Origin: Plantibacter flavus
Lineage (GTDB): Bacteria > Actinomycetota > Actinomycetes > Actinomycetales > Microbacteriaceae
NCBI RefSeq assembly: GCF_002024505.1
Contig: NZ_CP019402.1
Span: 1,178,001 to 1,242,000, forward strand
DNA length: 64,000 nucleotides
Direction: 5' to 3'
The notes under the pieces were generated by a model, which searched no databases, was not told the DNA's origin, and saw only the letters and a program-made list of their open reading frames with translations. A program made the position numbers and the translations under genes. Shown here piece after piece: positions 8,493 to 17,472 of the stretch (positions are counted from its first letter, which is position 1; every line of letters begins with the position of its first letter).

Positions 8493-9649
8493 CGCCCGTG
8501 TCCGAGGTCGACGAGCGCCCGACCCGCGAGGCGATCATCGACCTCGACGCCCTGCGCCACAACGTCCGTCGCCTGCGCGAGCTGACCGGCGTCGGTGAAC
8601 TCATCGTCGTCGTCAAGGCCGACGCCTACGGGCACGGTGCCGAGGCGATCGCCCGCGCGGCGATCGAGGCCGGGGCCGATCGCCTGGGAGTCGCCGACAT
8701 CATGGAGGGCGTCGCGCTGCGTGCCGCCGGGATCACGGCACCGATCCTCGCCTGGCTGCACGGCCCGCAGGTTGCGTTCGGCGCCGCACTCGATGCCGGG
8801 ATCGACCTCGGTCTGTCGTCGGTGGCGCAGCTCGAGCGCGTGATCGAGGCCGCTCGGGATCGGCCGTCCGTCGTGCCGGTCGTCCAGTTCAAACTCGAGA
8901 CCGGACTCAGCCGGAACGGTGCGGCCGAAGCCGACTGGCCGGAGCTCTTCCGAGCCGCCGCAGCCGCTGAGGCTGCGGGGCTCGTCCGGGTCGACGGGCT
9001 GTTCTCGCACGTCTCCAACACCTCCACCGCCGACGACCGGGCCGCCGCTGTCCGCTTCGAACGCGGTGTCGCCCTCGCCGCGGAGGCCGGTCTCACGCCG
9101 CGGAGTCTGCACCTCGCCGCATCGGCGGCAGCGCTCGGCGAGCCCTCCCTCCGCTTCGCCGCTGTCCGCCTCGGACTCGCGGTGTACGGCCTCTCGCCCT
9201 TCGAACCCACCGACGACGTCGACCGCTCGGCCGACGCCTTCGGCCTCAGGCCCGTCATGACCCTCCGGGCGACGGTCGCCGCCGTGCGTCGGGTCGAACC
9301 GGGTGCCGGGGTGTCCTACGACTACAGCTACCGGACCAGCACGGCGACGACGCTCGCCCTCATCCCGCTCGGATACGCCGACGGTGTGCCGCGGAGCGCC
9401 TCGAACGCCGGTCCGGTCGTCATCAACGGACGCCGCTACCGGGTGTGCGGGCGGATCGCGATGGACCAGTTCGTCGTCGACGTCGGCGACGACGCGGTCG
9501 CCGTGGGCGACGACGCCGTGCTCTTCGGCGATCCGGCGTCCGGCGCGCCGCGCGTCGAGGAGTGGGCGGAGGCCGCCGGCACCATCAACTACGAACTCGT
9601 CACCCGGATCGGACCGCGCGTGGTCCGGACGACCAGGGAGCGGCCATGA
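8489..9649 (+). CDS. alr: Alanine racemase
   Basis: PLP enzyme converting L-Ala to D-Ala for peptidoglycan. It has 386 residues. The Schiff-base Lys is residue 43 in VVKADAYGHG, and the second catalytic region GAGVSYDYSYRT precedes the Tyr-containing C-terminal domain with CGRIAMDQFVVDVG. ATG 8489 overlaps the acpS stop by 4 bp, and its own stop overlaps tsaE the same way. This continuous coupling from acpS to tsaE is usual in Actinobacteria. Confidence 0.96.
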   Translation: MTPVSEVDERPTREAIIDLDALRHNVRRLRELTGVGELIVVVKADAYGHGAEAIARAAIEAGADRLGVADIMEGVALRAAGITAPILAWLHGPQVAFGAALDAGIDLGLSSVAQLERVIEAARDRPSVVPVVQFKLETGLSRNGAAEADWPELFRAAAAAEAAGLVRVDGLFSHVSNTSTADDRAAAVRFERGVALAAEAGLTPRSLHLAASAAALGEPSLRFAAVRLGLAVYGLSPFEPTDDVDRSADAFGLRPVMTLRATVAAVRRVEPGAGVSYDYSYRTSTATTLALIPLGYADGVPRSASNAGPVVINGRRYRVCGRIAMDQFVVDVGDDAVAVGDDAVLFGDPASGAPRVEEWAEAAGTINYELVTRIGPRVVRTTRERP

Positions 9650-10146
9650 CCGATCACGTCCTCACCCCGGGCACCGTCGACGTGGCGACGCCCGAGGAGA
9701 TGCATGCCTACGGCGTCCGGCTCGGCGCCGCATTGCGCGCCGGGCAGCTTCTCGTCCTGACCGGGCCGCTCGGGGCGGGCAAGACGACCCTCACGCGAGG
9801 GATCGGCGAGGGACTCGGGGTCCGCGGACCCGTGACGAGCCCCACCTTCGTGCTCGCCAGGACGCACCCGAGCCTCGTCGGAGGTCCGCCGCTCGTCCAC
9901 GTGGACGCCTACCGGCTCGGCTCGGCGCTCGAACTCGACGACCTCGACATCGACTTCGCCCGATCCGTCGTCGTCGTGGAATGGGGAGCGGGATTGCTCG
10001 ACGGCGTGGTCCCCACGTGGTTCGAGCTCGTCATCGAGCGTCCGACCGGCGCCGGCGACGAACCCGCGACGGACGATGCCGGCGAGGAGCCGATCGAGCG
10101 CCGGACCCTCACGCTCTCGCGGCACCCCGCCATCGACGCCGGGTAG
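9646..10146 (+). CDS. tsaE: t6A tRNA modification ATPase TsaE
   Basis: ATPase that supports TsaB-TsaD in forming N6-threonylcarbamoyladenosine at tRNA position 37. The 166-residue protein has the Walker A motif TGPLGAGKTT at residues 39-48, then TSPTFVLART and VHVDAYRL, which are TsaE hallmarks, and VVVEWGAGLL. ATG 9646 overlaps the alr stop as ATGA. It is the first gene of the tsaE-tsaB-rimI-tsaD group. Confidence 0.95.
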   Translation: MTDHVLTPGTVDVATPEEMHAYGVRLGAALRAGQLLVLTGPLGAGKTTLTRGIGEGLGVRGPVTSPTFVLARTHPSLVGGPPLVHVDAYRLGSALELDDLDIDFARSVVVVEWGAGLLDGVVPTWFELVIERPTGAGDEPATDDAGEEPIERRTLTLSRHPAIDAG

Positions 10147-10149
10147 GCT
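10144..10149 (+). promoter_or_regulatory. -10 box TAGGCT, possible leaderless start of tsaB
   Basis: TAGGCT overlaps the tsaE stop codon and ends 7 nt before GTG 10157. It could supply a second promoter inside the operon. Confidence 0.4.
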
Positions 10150-10156
10150 GGACGAC

Positions 10157-10786
10157 GTGCTGTTGGCGATCGATACATCCGCGGGTTCGAGCGTCGCCGT
10201 CGTCACCCTGGGTGGCGAGGTGTTGGCCGAACGGTCCTCCGACGACCCGATGCGGCACGCCGAGGTCATCGGGACGCTCATCGCCGGATGCCTCGACGAC
10301 GCCGGGATCGAGGTAGCCGCGCTCACCGGGCTGGTCGCGGGTATGGGACCAGGGCCGTTCACCGGACTCCGGATCGGGATCGCCGCAGCCCGCAGCTTCG
10401 GGATCGGCGCAGGCCTCCCGGTGCACCACGTGGTGAGCCACGATGCGATCGCGCTCGACGCCTACCGTTCCGGTTCCGCCGCAGCCGACGCCACGCTCCT
10501 CGTGGTCACCGACGCCCGCCGTCGCGAACGCTACTGGACCAGCTACGCCGGACTCGACGCAGCCGGCCTCCCGGTCCGCGTCCAGGGGCCGGCCCTCGCG
10601 AAACCCGACGACCTCCCGACCTCCGAATCCGTGCGCCTCGACGCACTCGTCGTCCCCGCCGGGGCGTTGGGACAGGTCGCCGCCGCACTCCTCGCCACCG
10701 ATGGCGGATTCGCGGGGGAGGAGCCGTTGTACCTCCGCTCACCCGACGTCACGATGTCCGCGGGCGCCAAGCGGGTGACGGCGTGA
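10157..10786 (+). CDS. tsaB: t6A tRNA modification protein TsaB
   Basis: Partner of TsaD in threonylcarbamoyl transfer to tRNA; the fold is of the ASKHA type but the active site is degenerate. It has 209 residues starting at GTG 10157 with [15 protein letters not shown]. The conserved [21 protein letters not shown] is the TsaB signature. GTG is chosen because the IDTS motif must lie at the N-terminus. The stop overlaps the GTG of rimI (GTGA). Confidence 0.93.
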   Translation: MLLAIDTSAGSSVAVVTLGGEVLAERSSDDPMRHAEVIGTLIAGCLDDAGIEVAALTGLVAGMGPGPFTGLRIGIAAARSFGIGAGLPVHHVVSHDAIALDAYRSGSAAADATLLVVTDARRRERYWTSYAGLDAAGLPVRVQGPALAKPDDLPTSESVRLDALVVPAGALGQVAAALLATDGGFAGEEPLYLRSPDVTMSAGAKRVTA

Positions 10787-11319
10787 GCTGGTCGCTGCGC
10801 CGCGCCGGTGTCGCCGACCTCGACGCGATCATGGAGCTCGAGCACACCGTCTTCGTGAACGACGCCTGGTCGGCGGACATGATGCGCGCCGAACTGTCGT
10901 CGCCGCACGGGTACTACCTCGTCGCGACGGAGGTCGACGCCGACGACGCGACACTCGCCGGCTACGGCGGACTCTTCGCACCGTCCCGGTCCGACGACGC
11001 CGACATCCAGACCATCGCCGTCGCCGGGCACGCCAGAGGACGAGGACTCGGACGACTCCTCATGCAGGCGCTCATCGAGCAGGCCAGGCAGCAGGACGTC
11101 ACCCAGGTCTTCCTCGAGGTCAGGGCCGACAACCCCGTTGCGATCACGCTGTACCGGAGTCTCGGCTTCGAGGAACTCGGCATCCGCCCCGGCTACTACC
11201 AGCCGGACGACGTCGACGCCATCGTCATGCGACTCACGGTCCAGCCGAGGCCGCCCATGCCCGCCCACGGCCAGTCCCCGCTCGACCAGACCGACCAGCA
11301 CCCCGGGAGCATCGCGTGA
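10783..11319 (+). CDS. rimI: Ribosomal protein alanine acetyltransferase RimI
   Basis: GNAT enzyme whose E. coli namesake acetylates the N-terminal Ala of S18. It has 178 residues. The acetyl-CoA loop is in [22 protein letters not shown], and the C-terminal [23 protein letters not shown] is the RimI-type ending. In Actinobacteria, RimI encoded between tsaB and tsaD is standard. It is coupled by GTGA overlaps on both sides. The last 25 residues or so (after VMRLTV) look unconserved. Confidence 0.92.
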   Translation: MSWSLRRAGVADLDAIMELEHTVFVNDAWSADMMRAELSSPHGYYLVATEVDADDATLAGYGGLFAPSRSDDADIQTIAVAGHARGRGLGRLLMQALIEQARQQDVTQVFLEVRADNPVAITLYRSLGFEELGIRPGYYQPDDVDAIVMRLTVQPRPPMPAHGQSPLDQTDQHPGSIA

Positions 11320-12374
11320 ACCGTGCAGAACCGCTCGTCCTCGGCATCGAGACGAGCTGCGACGAGACCGGGATCGGCATCGTCCGCGGACACCACCTGC
11401 TGGCGAACACCATCGCCTCGAGCATGGACGAGCACGCGCGGTACGGCGGGGTCGTCCCGGAGGTCGCCGCGCGCGCCCACCTCGAAGCGCTTGAGCCGAC
11501 GCTCACGGCGGCGCTCGCCGACGCCGGCGTCGCCCTGGCCGACCTCGACGCCGTCGCGGTGACGAGTGGCCCCGGCCTGTCCGGCGCACTCATGGTCGGC
11601 GTCGGTGCAGCGAAGGCGCTCGCTGTCTCCCTCGGCAAACCGCTGTACGCCGTGAACCACCTCGTCGGTCACGTCGGCGCGGACGTCCTCGACTCCGCAG
11701 ACGGGGCGATCGAGTACCCGACGATCGCCCTGCTCGTGTCCGGCGGGCACACCTCGCTGCTCCTCGTGCGGGACCTCGTGTCGGACGTCGAACTGCTCGG
11801 CGAGACCATCGACGACGCGGCGGGCGAGGCCTTCGACAAGGTCGCGCGCATTCTGGGCCTGCCCTACCCGGGCGGGCCGCAGATCGACCGTGCGGCCGTC
11901 GGCGGCGACCCGAAGGCGATCCGCTTCCCCCGCGGACTCAGCCTGCCGAAGGACATGGAGCGGCATCGCTACGACTTCTCCTTCTCCGGCCTGAAGACGG
12001 CCGTGGCACGCTGGGTCGAGGCGAAGCAGGACGCGGGCGAGCCGGTCCCCGTCGCGGACGTCGCCGCCAGTTTCCGCGAGGCCGTCGTCGACGTGCTCAT
12101 CTCGAAGGCGGTCAGAGCGTGCAGCGAGCTCGGCGTGCCCCGCCTGCTGCTGGGGGGCGGCGTCATCGCGAACGCGCGGCTCCGCGAGGTGGCCGCCGAA
12201 CGCACCACCTCGGCCGGGATCGAACTCCGCATCCCGCCGTTGCAGCTCTGCACCGACAACGGTGCGATGATCGCCGCGCTCGCCGCGCAGCTCATCTCCG
12301 CCGGGCACGAGCCGTCCTCGCTCGACTTCGGCGCCGACTCGACCCTGCCGGTCACCGAGATCCAGGTGTACTGA
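11316..12374 (+). CDS. tsaD: tRNA threonylcarbamoyladenosine transferase TsaD
   Basis: Catalytic subunit that moves the threonylcarbamoyl group from TC-AMP to A37 of tRNAs reading ANN codons. The 352-residue protein starts [15 protein letters not shown]. The metal-binding histidines are His115 and His119 in NHLVGHV, and [11 protein letters not shown] and [12 protein letters not shown] give the later ATPase-fold motifs. The GTG start overlaps the rimI stop by 4 bp. It is the last gene of the t6A operon. Confidence 0.96.
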   Translation: MNRAEPLVLGIETSCDETGIGIVRGHHLLANTIASSMDEHARYGGVVPEVAARAHLEALEPTLTAALADAGVALADLDAVAVTSGPGLSGALMVGVGAAKALAVSLGKPLYAVNHLVGHVGADVLDSADGAIEYPTIALLVSGGHTSLLLVRDLVSDVELLGETIDDAAGEAFDKVARILGLPYPGGPQIDRAAVGGDPKAIRFPRGLSLPKDMERHRYDFSFSGLKTAVARWVEAKQDAGEPVPVADVAASFREAVVDVLISKAVRACSELGVPRLLLGGGVIANARLREVAAERTTSAGIELRIPPLQLCTDNGAMIAALAAQLISAGHEPSSLDFGADSTLPVTEIQVY

Positions 12375-12427
12375 CCGCTCGACCAGCCGTCTCCCGGCCG
12401 TCGACCGGGTGCGCGGACGTCGGCGCA

Positions 12428-12463
12428 TAGGATGGGCCGGTACCCGGTCACGGATCGAAGGAG
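12428..12463 (+). promoter_or_regulatory. -10 box TAGGAT and strong RBS for the Pro/Gln-rich membrane protein
   Basis: TAGGAT at 12428-12433 is followed by a leader of about 30 nt and the Shine-Dalgarno AAGGAG (12458-12463), 5 nt before ATG 12469. This gene is therefore one of the minority here with a conventional leader. Confidence 0.5.
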
Positions 12464-12468
12464 CGGCG

Positions 12469-13155
12469 ATGGATCAGCACGAGCACCCCGACGGACGACC
12501 TCAGCACCAGGACGGTGCAGTGGACGGGCAGTCGCGCCCGCCGCAGGCCGAGCAGCCCATCGGGCAGCCGCAGCAGCAGTGGGGGCAGCAGCCTCCTCAC
12601 CAGCCGCAGGCCCAGCAGCCCTGGTCGCCGTACCAGCCGCCGCAGCCCTCCCAGCAGGCTGTCGCGCCGCAGGGCCAGCAGCAGCCGTACGCGCCCCAGC
12701 AGCCGTACCAGCCCCAGGGCCAGCAGCAGCCCTACCAACCTCAGCAGCCGTACCAGCCCCAGGGCCAGGCCTCCCCTCCACCGGCGGGTTGGCAGGGCGA
12801 TCACGCGACCTATCTCCAGACGGTGCCGACGGCGGTCTACCAGGCACCGAGCCAGGGCGGCTACGCCGCGTACCAGCAGTCGCAGACGCAGAGCCCTGCT
12901 GCGTCGACCGGGACCTCACGGAGCACCTGGTCGCTCATCACCGGTCTCGTCGGGCTCGTCGTGTCGGTCTTCGTCGGTTGGGGCTTCCCCCTGTCGATCG
13001 CGGCCATCGTCCTCGGATTCGGAGCCAGGCGTCGCGAGCCGCAGGGCCGAGGCCGCGCCCTCACCGGCCTCGTGACCGGGTTCGTCGGCCTCGCCTGCTC
13101 CGTCGGCTGGCTCGCCTACAGCGTCGTCGTGATCATCGGGTACGTCTCGACCTGA
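12469..13155 (+). CDS. DUF4190-like membrane protein with Pro/Gln-rich N-terminus
   Basis: A 228-residue protein. Residues 1-150 are low-complexity, rich in Gln, Pro and Tyr, with repeats of the type QQPYQPQGQ. Residues about 158-226 hold two hydrophobic helices (LITGLVGLVVSVFVGWGFPLS and the last 25 residues) around a conserved-looking GFGARRREPQGRGRALTG, the pattern of DUF4190 and related small membrane domains. The N-terminus is presumably cytoplasmic. Function is unknown. ATG 12469 has a good ribosome binding site; an earlier in-frame start is unlikely. Confidence 0.8.
   Translation: MDQHEHPDGRPQHQDGAVDGQSRPPQAEQPIGQPQQQWGQQPPHQPQAQQPWSPYQPPQPSQQAVAPQGQQQPYAPQQPYQPQGQQQPYQPQQPYQPQGQASPPPAGWQGDHATYLQTVPTAVYQAPSQGGYAAYQQSQTQSPAASTGTSRSTWSLITGLVGLVVSVFVGWGFPLSIAAIVLGFGARRREPQGRGRALTGLVTGFVGLACSVGWLAYSVVVIIGYVST
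12697..12768 (+). repeat. 27-bp direct repeat inside the Gln/Pro-rich coding region
   Basis: A 27-bp unit starting CAGCAGCCGTACCAG occurs at 12697-12723 and again at 12742-12768 (period 45 bp), with shorter related units around. It encodes the QQPYQPQGQ repeats and could vary in copy number between strains. Confidence 0.8.
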
Positions 13156-13194
13156 TCCTCCTCGGGGCGCTGCGGCCCGGCGGACACCGTCGGG

Positions 13195-14400
13195 TCAGGC
13201 GGCAGCGGCCGGTGTCACCCGTTCGACGAGCAGCGCACTGTGTTTGCCCGCGATCCTCGTGAGGATGATCGTGGCCGAGCCGTCGCCCTTGAGCGCCATG
13301 CGCTTCCGGAACGCCGCGGGGTCGACGTCGACGCCGCGCTTCTTGATCTCGAGGACGCCGATCCCGCGATCCCGCATCGTGCGCTTAAGGATCTTCTCGT
13401 CCATCGGTAGCCGCTCGAGCACCCGGAAGGTCGTGGCGAACGGCGAGGTCGTCGCCGTGTCGGAGGTCAGGTAGGCGATGCCCTGGCCGAGCATGCCGGC
13501 CTCCAAGCGGACGGCGAGGTCGCCGATGAGTCGGGCCCGGATCACCGACCCGTCGGGTTCGTGCACGTAGTCGCCGAGTTCCCGCACGGGGGCGTCGTCG
13601 GCGTCGGCCTCGGCGTGCAACTCGTGGTGGACGCCGTCCGCGAGGAGGAGCGCGGACCGTCGGACGTCCGGACGGGCCAGCGGGCCGAACCAGAGCGCCA
13701 TCTCGACGAGCTGTCCGTCGACCGACACCCACTGCGCCTCGGCGTCGTCGGGGATGAGTGAGCGGTCGAATCCGGGCCCGAGCTTGACGCCTGTGGGGAG
13801 GCTGGTCGCCGCACCGAAGACCAGGTCGAGGGACGGGGTGTAGTCGGCGGCACTGGACAACCGCGCGGTGTCGGCGTGTCCTGCGGTGCGCCGCGCGGGA
13901 TCGAACCAGACCGCGTCGAAGTCGTCGAGCGAGACGTCCTCGGCGGCGGCGTTCCGCACGGTCGCCGTGGGGAACGGGGCGAGGTTGTAGCTGGCGATGG
14001 CCGCGGTGACCTCGTCGATGTCGACCGCCGTGACCTCCAGGTCGAGCGAGGCCATGGCCATCGAGTCGGCGCCGATGCCGCTGCCGAGGTCGGCGATGCG
14101 TGTGAGGCCGGCCCGGGCGAAACGCCCGGCGTGCAATGCGGCGACGGGAAGGCGCGTGGCCTGTTCGAGGCCTGCCTCGGTGAACAGCATGCGGCCGGCG
14201 AACGGACCGAACTTGCCGACGGCCTTCTGCCTGAGCCGCGACTGCGTGAGGACCGCCGCGACCAGCTCGGGGGAGTTGCCCTCCTTGCGCAGGCGCCCGA
14301 CCAGGCGGACGGCCTCGTCCTTCGTCGGGTAGGGCGGCAGGGAGTCGAGGAGCCTGAGGCCGTCGGCCGTGAGGAGTTCGACGAGTTCAGAACGGTCCAT
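13195..14400 (-). CDS. Class I SAM-dependent methyltransferase with THUMP-like C-terminus
   Basis: A 401-residue protein from ATG at 14400; an in-frame start at 14439 would add 13 residues. The SAM-binding motif I is [16 protein letters not shown] (about residues 105-120), and AVWFDPARR resembles the acidic motif IV region. The C-terminal end ([23 protein letters not shown]... [23 protein letters not shown]) matches the THUMP-like domain found in this actinobacterial family, which suggests an RNA substrate, but none is established. It is convergent to the DUF4190-like gene and divergent from groES. Confidence 0.85.
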   Translation of the reverse strand: MDRSELVELLTADGLRLLDSLPPYPTKDEAVRLVGRLRKEGNSPELVAAVLTQSRLRQKAVGKFGPFAGRMLFTEAGLEQATRLPVAALHAGRFARAGLTRIADLGSGIGADSMAMASLDLEVTAVDIDEVTAAIASYNLAPFPTATVRNAAAEDVSLDDFDAVWFDPARRTAGHADTARLSSAADYTPSLDLVFGAATSLPTGVKLGPGFDRSLIPDDAEAQWVSVDGQLVEMALWFGPLARPDVRRSALLLADGVHHELHAEADADDAPVRELGDYVHEPDGSVIRARLIGDLAVRLEAGMLGQGIAYLTSDTATTSPFATTFRVLERLPMDEKILKRTMRDRGIGVLEIKKRGVDVDPAAFRKRMALKGDGSATIILTRIAGKHSALLVERVTPAAAA

Positions 14401-14455
14401 GGTCAGCGGGCCTCGGGCGGAGCTGGATGCATCCGGCAACGGTAGCAGCCGCTGA

Positions 14456-14482
14456 TTGGCACTCGCATTGCATGAGTGCCAG
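14456..14482 (+). promoter_or_regulatory. CIRCE operator 1 upstream of groES
   Basis: TTGGCACTC-N9-GAGTGCCAG matches the HrcA-binding CIRCE consensus TTAGCACTC-N9-GAGTGCTAA at 7 of 9 positions in each arm and is itself nearly symmetric. The groES -35 box lies in its 9-nt spacer. Confidence 0.93.
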
Positions 14483-14496
14483 AAGATGCCTACACT
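14468..14496 (+). promoter_or_regulatory. groES promoter between two CIRCE operators
   Basis: TTGCAT (14468-14473), a 17-bp spacer and TACACT (14491-14496). The -35 box is inside CIRCE 1, and CIRCE 2 begins 5 bp after the -10, covering the expected start site. Confidence 0.8.
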
Positions 14497-14500
14497 GGAA

Positions 14501-14527
14501 TCAGCACTCTCGCAGTGTGAGTGCTAA
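14501..14527 (+). promoter_or_regulatory. CIRCE operator 2 upstream of groES
   Basis: TCAGCACTC-N9-GAGTGCTAA. The right arm matches the CIRCE consensus exactly and the left arm differs at one position. It lies between the -10 box and the groES start, where bound HrcA would block initiation. Confidence 0.95.
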
Positions 14528-14558
14528 CCACGTCTTCGTTTCAAGAAAGAGGTCAACC

Positions 14559-14855
14559 GTGTCGGTCTCCATCAAGCCGCTCGAGGATCGCATCGTCATC
14601 AAGCAGGTCGAGGCAGAGCAGACCACCGCTTCCGGTCTGGTCATCCCCGACACCGCCAAGGAGAAGCCCCAGGAGGGCGAGGTCGTGGCGGTCGGACCCG
14701 GTCGCATCGACGACAACGGCAACCGCGTCCCGCTCGACGTCGCCGTCGGCGACAAGGTGATCTACTCCAAGTACGGTGGCACCGAGGTCAAGTACGCCGG
14801 TGAGGACTACCTCGTCCTGTCCGCGCGCGACGTCCTCGCAGTCGTCGTCCGCTAG
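14559..14855 (+). CDS. groES: Co-chaperonin GroES
   Basis: Heptameric lid of the GroEL folding chamber. The 98-residue length is standard. It starts at GTG 14559 ([15 protein letters not shown]), and the mobile loop is [21 protein letters not shown], followed by [16 protein letters not shown] and the ending [13 protein letters not shown] purine-rich ribosome binding site (AGAAAGAGG, 14545-14553) precedes the start. Heat-shock control by HrcA is clear from two CIRCE operators. groEL does not follow: a terminator and an unrelated permease come next, so its partner must be encoded elsewhere. Confidence 0.97.
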   Translation: MSVSIKPLEDRIVIKQVEAEQTTASGLVIPDTAKEKPQEGEVVAVGPGRIDDNGNRVPLDVAVGDKVIYSKYGGTEVKYAGEDYLVLSARDVLAVVVR

Positions 14856-14892
14856 TCACCAGCGCACGGATCCGGCGGCTCAAGCCGCTCAA

Positions 14893-14922
14893 CAGCCCGA
14901 ATGGCATTCGCCGTTCGGGCTG
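14893..14922 (+). terminator. Terminator after groES
   Basis: A 9-bp perfect stem CAGCCCGAA / TTCGGGCTG with a 12-nt loop, followed by TGTCCGTTTT. It ends the groES transcript as a single-gene unit. Confidence 0.85.
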
Positions 14923-14960
14923 TGTCCGTTTTCGGAGGGTGTCGCGGGGAGTCGCGGGTC

Positions 14961-14966
14961 TAGCCT
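14961..14966 (+). promoter_or_regulatory. -10 box TAGCCT, leaderless start of rarD
   Basis: TAGCCT ends 6 nt before GTG 14973, with no Shine-Dalgarno, fitting a leaderless mRNA. Confidence 0.5.
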
Positions 14967-14972
14967 GGACCA

Positions 14973-15989
14973 GTGCAGAACCCCAGCGATCCAGCCGACG
15001 TCGACATCCACCCCGTCACCGTCGACGGGGGAGGGGATCGACGTGCGAGTGTGGCCGTGCCCCAGCAGGGGAGCCGGTCCGGACTGCTCTCGGCGGTCGC
15101 CGCCTACTGCCTCTGGGGAGCGCTCCCGCTCTACTTCATCGCCCTCGCACCGGCCGGCGCCTTCGAGGTCGTGGCGTGGCGGATCCTCTTCTCCCTCGTC
15201 TTCTGCGCCGTCCTCATCCTGGCGACCCGTTCCTGGCGTCGACTGTTCGGCATCCTCCGCCAGCGCCGCATCGTCCTGACGATGGGCCTCGCCGGAGCGC
15301 TCATCTACGTCAACTGGCAGACCTACGTCTACGGCGCGCTCAACGGCCAGGTGGTCGAAGCGTCGCTCGGGTACTTCATCAACCCGATCGTGACCGTCTT
15401 CCTCGGCGTCTTCTTCCTCCGTGAGCGGCTGCGTCCGGCCCAGTGGGCCGCGGTGGTCGTGAGCGTGATCGCGGTCCTCGTCCTCGCGATCGGACACGGC
15501 AGCGTCCCCTGGATCGCCCTCATCCTGGCTTTCTCATTCGGCCTCTACGGCTACATCAAGAAACTGGTGGGCGGTTCGGTCGACGCCGTGTCCGGCTTGA
15601 CGCTCGAGACCGTGTGGCTGATGCCGGTCGCGATCGCCCAGCTCATCGCTGTCGGCGTGACCGGTGGGCTGACCATCGGCACCGCAGGCGTCGGGCACGC
15701 CCTGCTGCTCGTCGGTGCCGGCGTCATCACGGCCGTCCCGCTCCTGCTGTTCGCGGCAGCGGCGCGCCGCCTCCCGCTCACCTGGATGGGTTTCATCCAG
15801 TACTTCGCACCGATCATCCAGTTCGTCGTCGGTGTCGCGGTCCTGCACGAGGCGATGCCGCCGGAGCGCTGGTTGGGCTTCGGCCTCGTGTGGCTGGCGC
15901 TCGCGATCCTCACCGTCGACATGCTCGTCGCCTCCACCCGTGGTCGTCGGGCCGTCGGGGCCGAACGACGGCGCTCGACGAGCATCTGA
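14973..15989 (+). CDS. rarD: RarD-type EamA family permease
   Basis: A 338-residue membrane protein of the drug/metabolite transporter superfamily with about ten helices arranged as two EamA repeats. After a hydrophilic N-terminus of about 38 residues, the RarD-type block LLSAVAAYCLWGALPLYFIAL begins. Later motifs include NWQTYVYGALNGQVVEASLGYFINP and LPLTWMGFIQYFAPIIQF, which are highly characteristic of RarD. The substrate is unknown; the name comes from a chloramphenicol-sensitivity phenotype in Pseudomonas. GTG 14973 gives a probable leaderless start. Confidence 0.9.
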   Translation: MQNPSDPADVDIHPVTVDGGGDRRASVAVPQQGSRSGLLSAVAAYCLWGALPLYFIALAPAGAFEVVAWRILFSLVFCAVLILATRSWRRLFGILRQRRIVLTMGLAGALIYVNWQTYVYGALNGQVVEASLGYFINPIVTVFLGVFFLRERLRPAQWAAVVVSVIAVLVLAIGHGSVPWIALILAFSFGLYGYIKKLVGGSVDAVSGLTLETVWLMPVAIAQLIAVGVTGGLTIGTAGVGHALLLVGAGVITAVPLLLFAAAARRLPLTWMGFIQYFAPIIQFVVGVAVLHEAMPPERWLGFGLVWLALAILTVDMLVASTRGRRAVGAERRRSTSI

Positions 15990-16069
15990 ACAGCGGATTC
16001 CAGCGCTGATCGCGCGACCACTGCAGGAAATGCGCGAAACAGCCCCTCCTGAGGTAACGATTTGGTCGT

Positions 16070-16085
16070 GTTACACGCTTGTAAC
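16070..16085 (+). promoter_or_regulatory. GlnR-type box upstream of the binding-protein gene (candidate)
   Basis: GTTAC-N6-GTAAC at 16070-16085 fits the actinobacterial GlnR a-b site pattern gTnAC-N6-GaAAC, and it is also a palindrome (GTTACA-CGCT-TGTAAC). A further GTAAC occurs at 16054-16058. It lies just upstream of the -35 box. Nitrogen control of this transporter is an inference. Confidence 0.4.
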
Positions 16086-16095
16086 GTCAACGACA

Positions 16096-16124
16096 TTGTC
16101 CAGCGCACGTGCAGCGGATAACTT
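16096..16124 (+). promoter_or_regulatory. Promoter of the branched-chain amino acid-type binding protein gene
   Basis: TTGTCC (16096-16101), 17-bp spacer, TAACTT (16119-16124), followed by a leader of about 45 nt with the Shine-Dalgarno AAGGAG. Confidence 0.65.
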
Positions 16125-16176
16125 GACTCAACGGCAGCCCCTGGAGCTGCCACTCTTCTGACAAGCAAGGAGTACC

Positions 16177-17454
16177 ATGAGCGTCTTTTCGAAGGCCACG
16201 GCCGCTCGCTCCCGCCCACGTTCCATCGTTCTCGGTGGTATCGCACTGATCGGAGCCAGCGCGCTGGTCCTGAGCGGTTGCGCCTCGAGTGGTAGCGGCG
16301 ACAGCGGCAGCAGCAGCAAGCCTGCTGGCGACCTGACCCTGAAGCTCGGCACGGCGTTGCCGCAGACCGGTAACCTCGCGTTCCTCGGCCCGCCCGAGGA
16401 GGCCGGTGTCGGTCTCGCGGTCAAGGAGGTCAACGACGCTGACCTCGGCATCAAGATCGACCTGACGCTCGGCGACTCGGGTGACTCCGACAACAAGGCG
16501 TACGCGACCGAGGTCCCCCGTCTGCTCTCCGAGGGCGTCACCGCCATCATCGGTGCAGCGTCCTCGGGTGTGTCGAAGCTCTTCATCGACGAAGTCACCG
16601 GCGCAGGCGTCATCCAGTTCTCCCCGGCGAACACCTCCGCGGACTTCACCACGTGGGACGACAACGGTCTCTACTGGCGGACGGCGCCGTCCGACGTGCT
16701 GCAGGGCGAGGTCCTCGGGAACCTGATCGCGGAGGACGGCAACGCCACCCTCGGCATCATCTACCTGAACGACTCGTACGGCACCGGCCTCGCGAAGTTC
16801 ACCAAGGAGGCGTTCGAGAGCGCAGGCGGTGAAGTGGTCGCCGAGCAGTCGTACAACACCGGTGACACCTCGTTCGACGCACAGATCAGCGCGGTCAAGG
16901 CGGAGAACCCCGACGCGATCGCGATCATCGCGTTCGAGGAGACCAAGACGATCGTCCCCGGTCTCGCCGGCTTCCCGTCGGACAAGCTCTACTTCGTCGA
17001 CGGCAACCTCGCCGACTACAGCGCGGACTTCGCTCCGGGCACCCTGACGGGCGCCAAGGGCACGCTGCCCGGTCTCGACACCGCGAAGCTCGGTGACTTC
17101 ACCGACCGCCTCCAGGCGTTCGTGAAGGACGAGGGTGGAGAGCCGCTCAAGGACTACAGCTACGCGGCTGAATCCTACGACGCCGTCATCCTGCTTGCCC
17201 TCGCGGCGCTGCAGGCCGGTTCGACCGAGGGTGCCGACATGGCGGCCGAGCTCCAGTCCGTGTCCGGTGGTAAGGACAAGGGCGAGAAGGTGACCACCTT
17301 CGAAGAGGGTGCGAAGGCCATCGCCGACGGCAAGAAGATCGACTACGACGGCAACTCCGGTCCGATCACGTTCGACGAGAACGGTGACCCGACCGAGGCG
17401 ACCATCGGTATCTACCAGTACGGTGACGACAACAAGTACACCCGCACCAACTAG
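16177..17454 (+). CDS. Branched-chain amino acid-type ABC transporter substrate-binding lipoprotein
   Basis: A 425-residue lipoprotein. The signal peptide ends in the lipobox VLSGC, with Cys35 as the lipid anchor, followed by a Ser/Gly linker. From about residue 50 the type I periplasmic-binding fold of the LivJ/LivK (PBP-1) family begins: LKLGTALPQTGNLAFLGPPE, then AIIGAASSGVSKLFIDEV and the long hinge region. ATG 16177 has the ribosome binding site AAGGAG (16168-16173). The permease and ATPase genes lie 1.7 kb away on the other strand (19148-23186) and converge toward it. The ligand may be a branched-chain amino acid, amide or urea. Confidence 0.9.
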   Translation: MSVFSKATAARSRPRSIVLGGIALIGASALVLSGCASSGSGDSGSSSKPAGDLTLKLGTALPQTGNLAFLGPPEEAGVGLAVKEVNDADLGIKIDLTLGDSGDSDNKAYATEVPRLLSEGVTAIIGAASSGVSKLFIDEVTGAGVIQFSPANTSADFTTWDDNGLYWRTAPSDVLQGEVLGNLIAEDGNATLGIIYLNDSYGTGLAKFTKEAFESAGGEVVAEQSYNTGDTSFDAQISAVKAENPDAIAIIAFEETKTIVPGLAGFPSDKLYFVDGNLADYSADFAPGTLTGAKGTLPGLDTAKLGDFTDRLQAFVKDEGGEPLKDYSYAAESYDAVILLALAALQAGSTEGADMAAELQSVSGGKDKGEKVTTFEEGAKAIADGKKIDYDGNSGPITFDENGDPTEATIGIYQYGDDNKYTRTN

Positions 17455-17472
17455 TCGCCCACGCGACTGACG

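Noticed and set aside
10144..10149. Treating tsaB as an independent transcription unit
   Set aside because: The -10-like box exists, but tsaE, tsaB, rimI and tsaD are otherwise tightly packed with overlaps, so a single operon with at most an internal promoter is the better reading.
12559..12780. Repeats resembling a CRISPR array or tandem satellite
   Set aside because: They are in frame, encode Gln/Pro/Tyr repeats of a membrane protein, and lack regular unique spacers.
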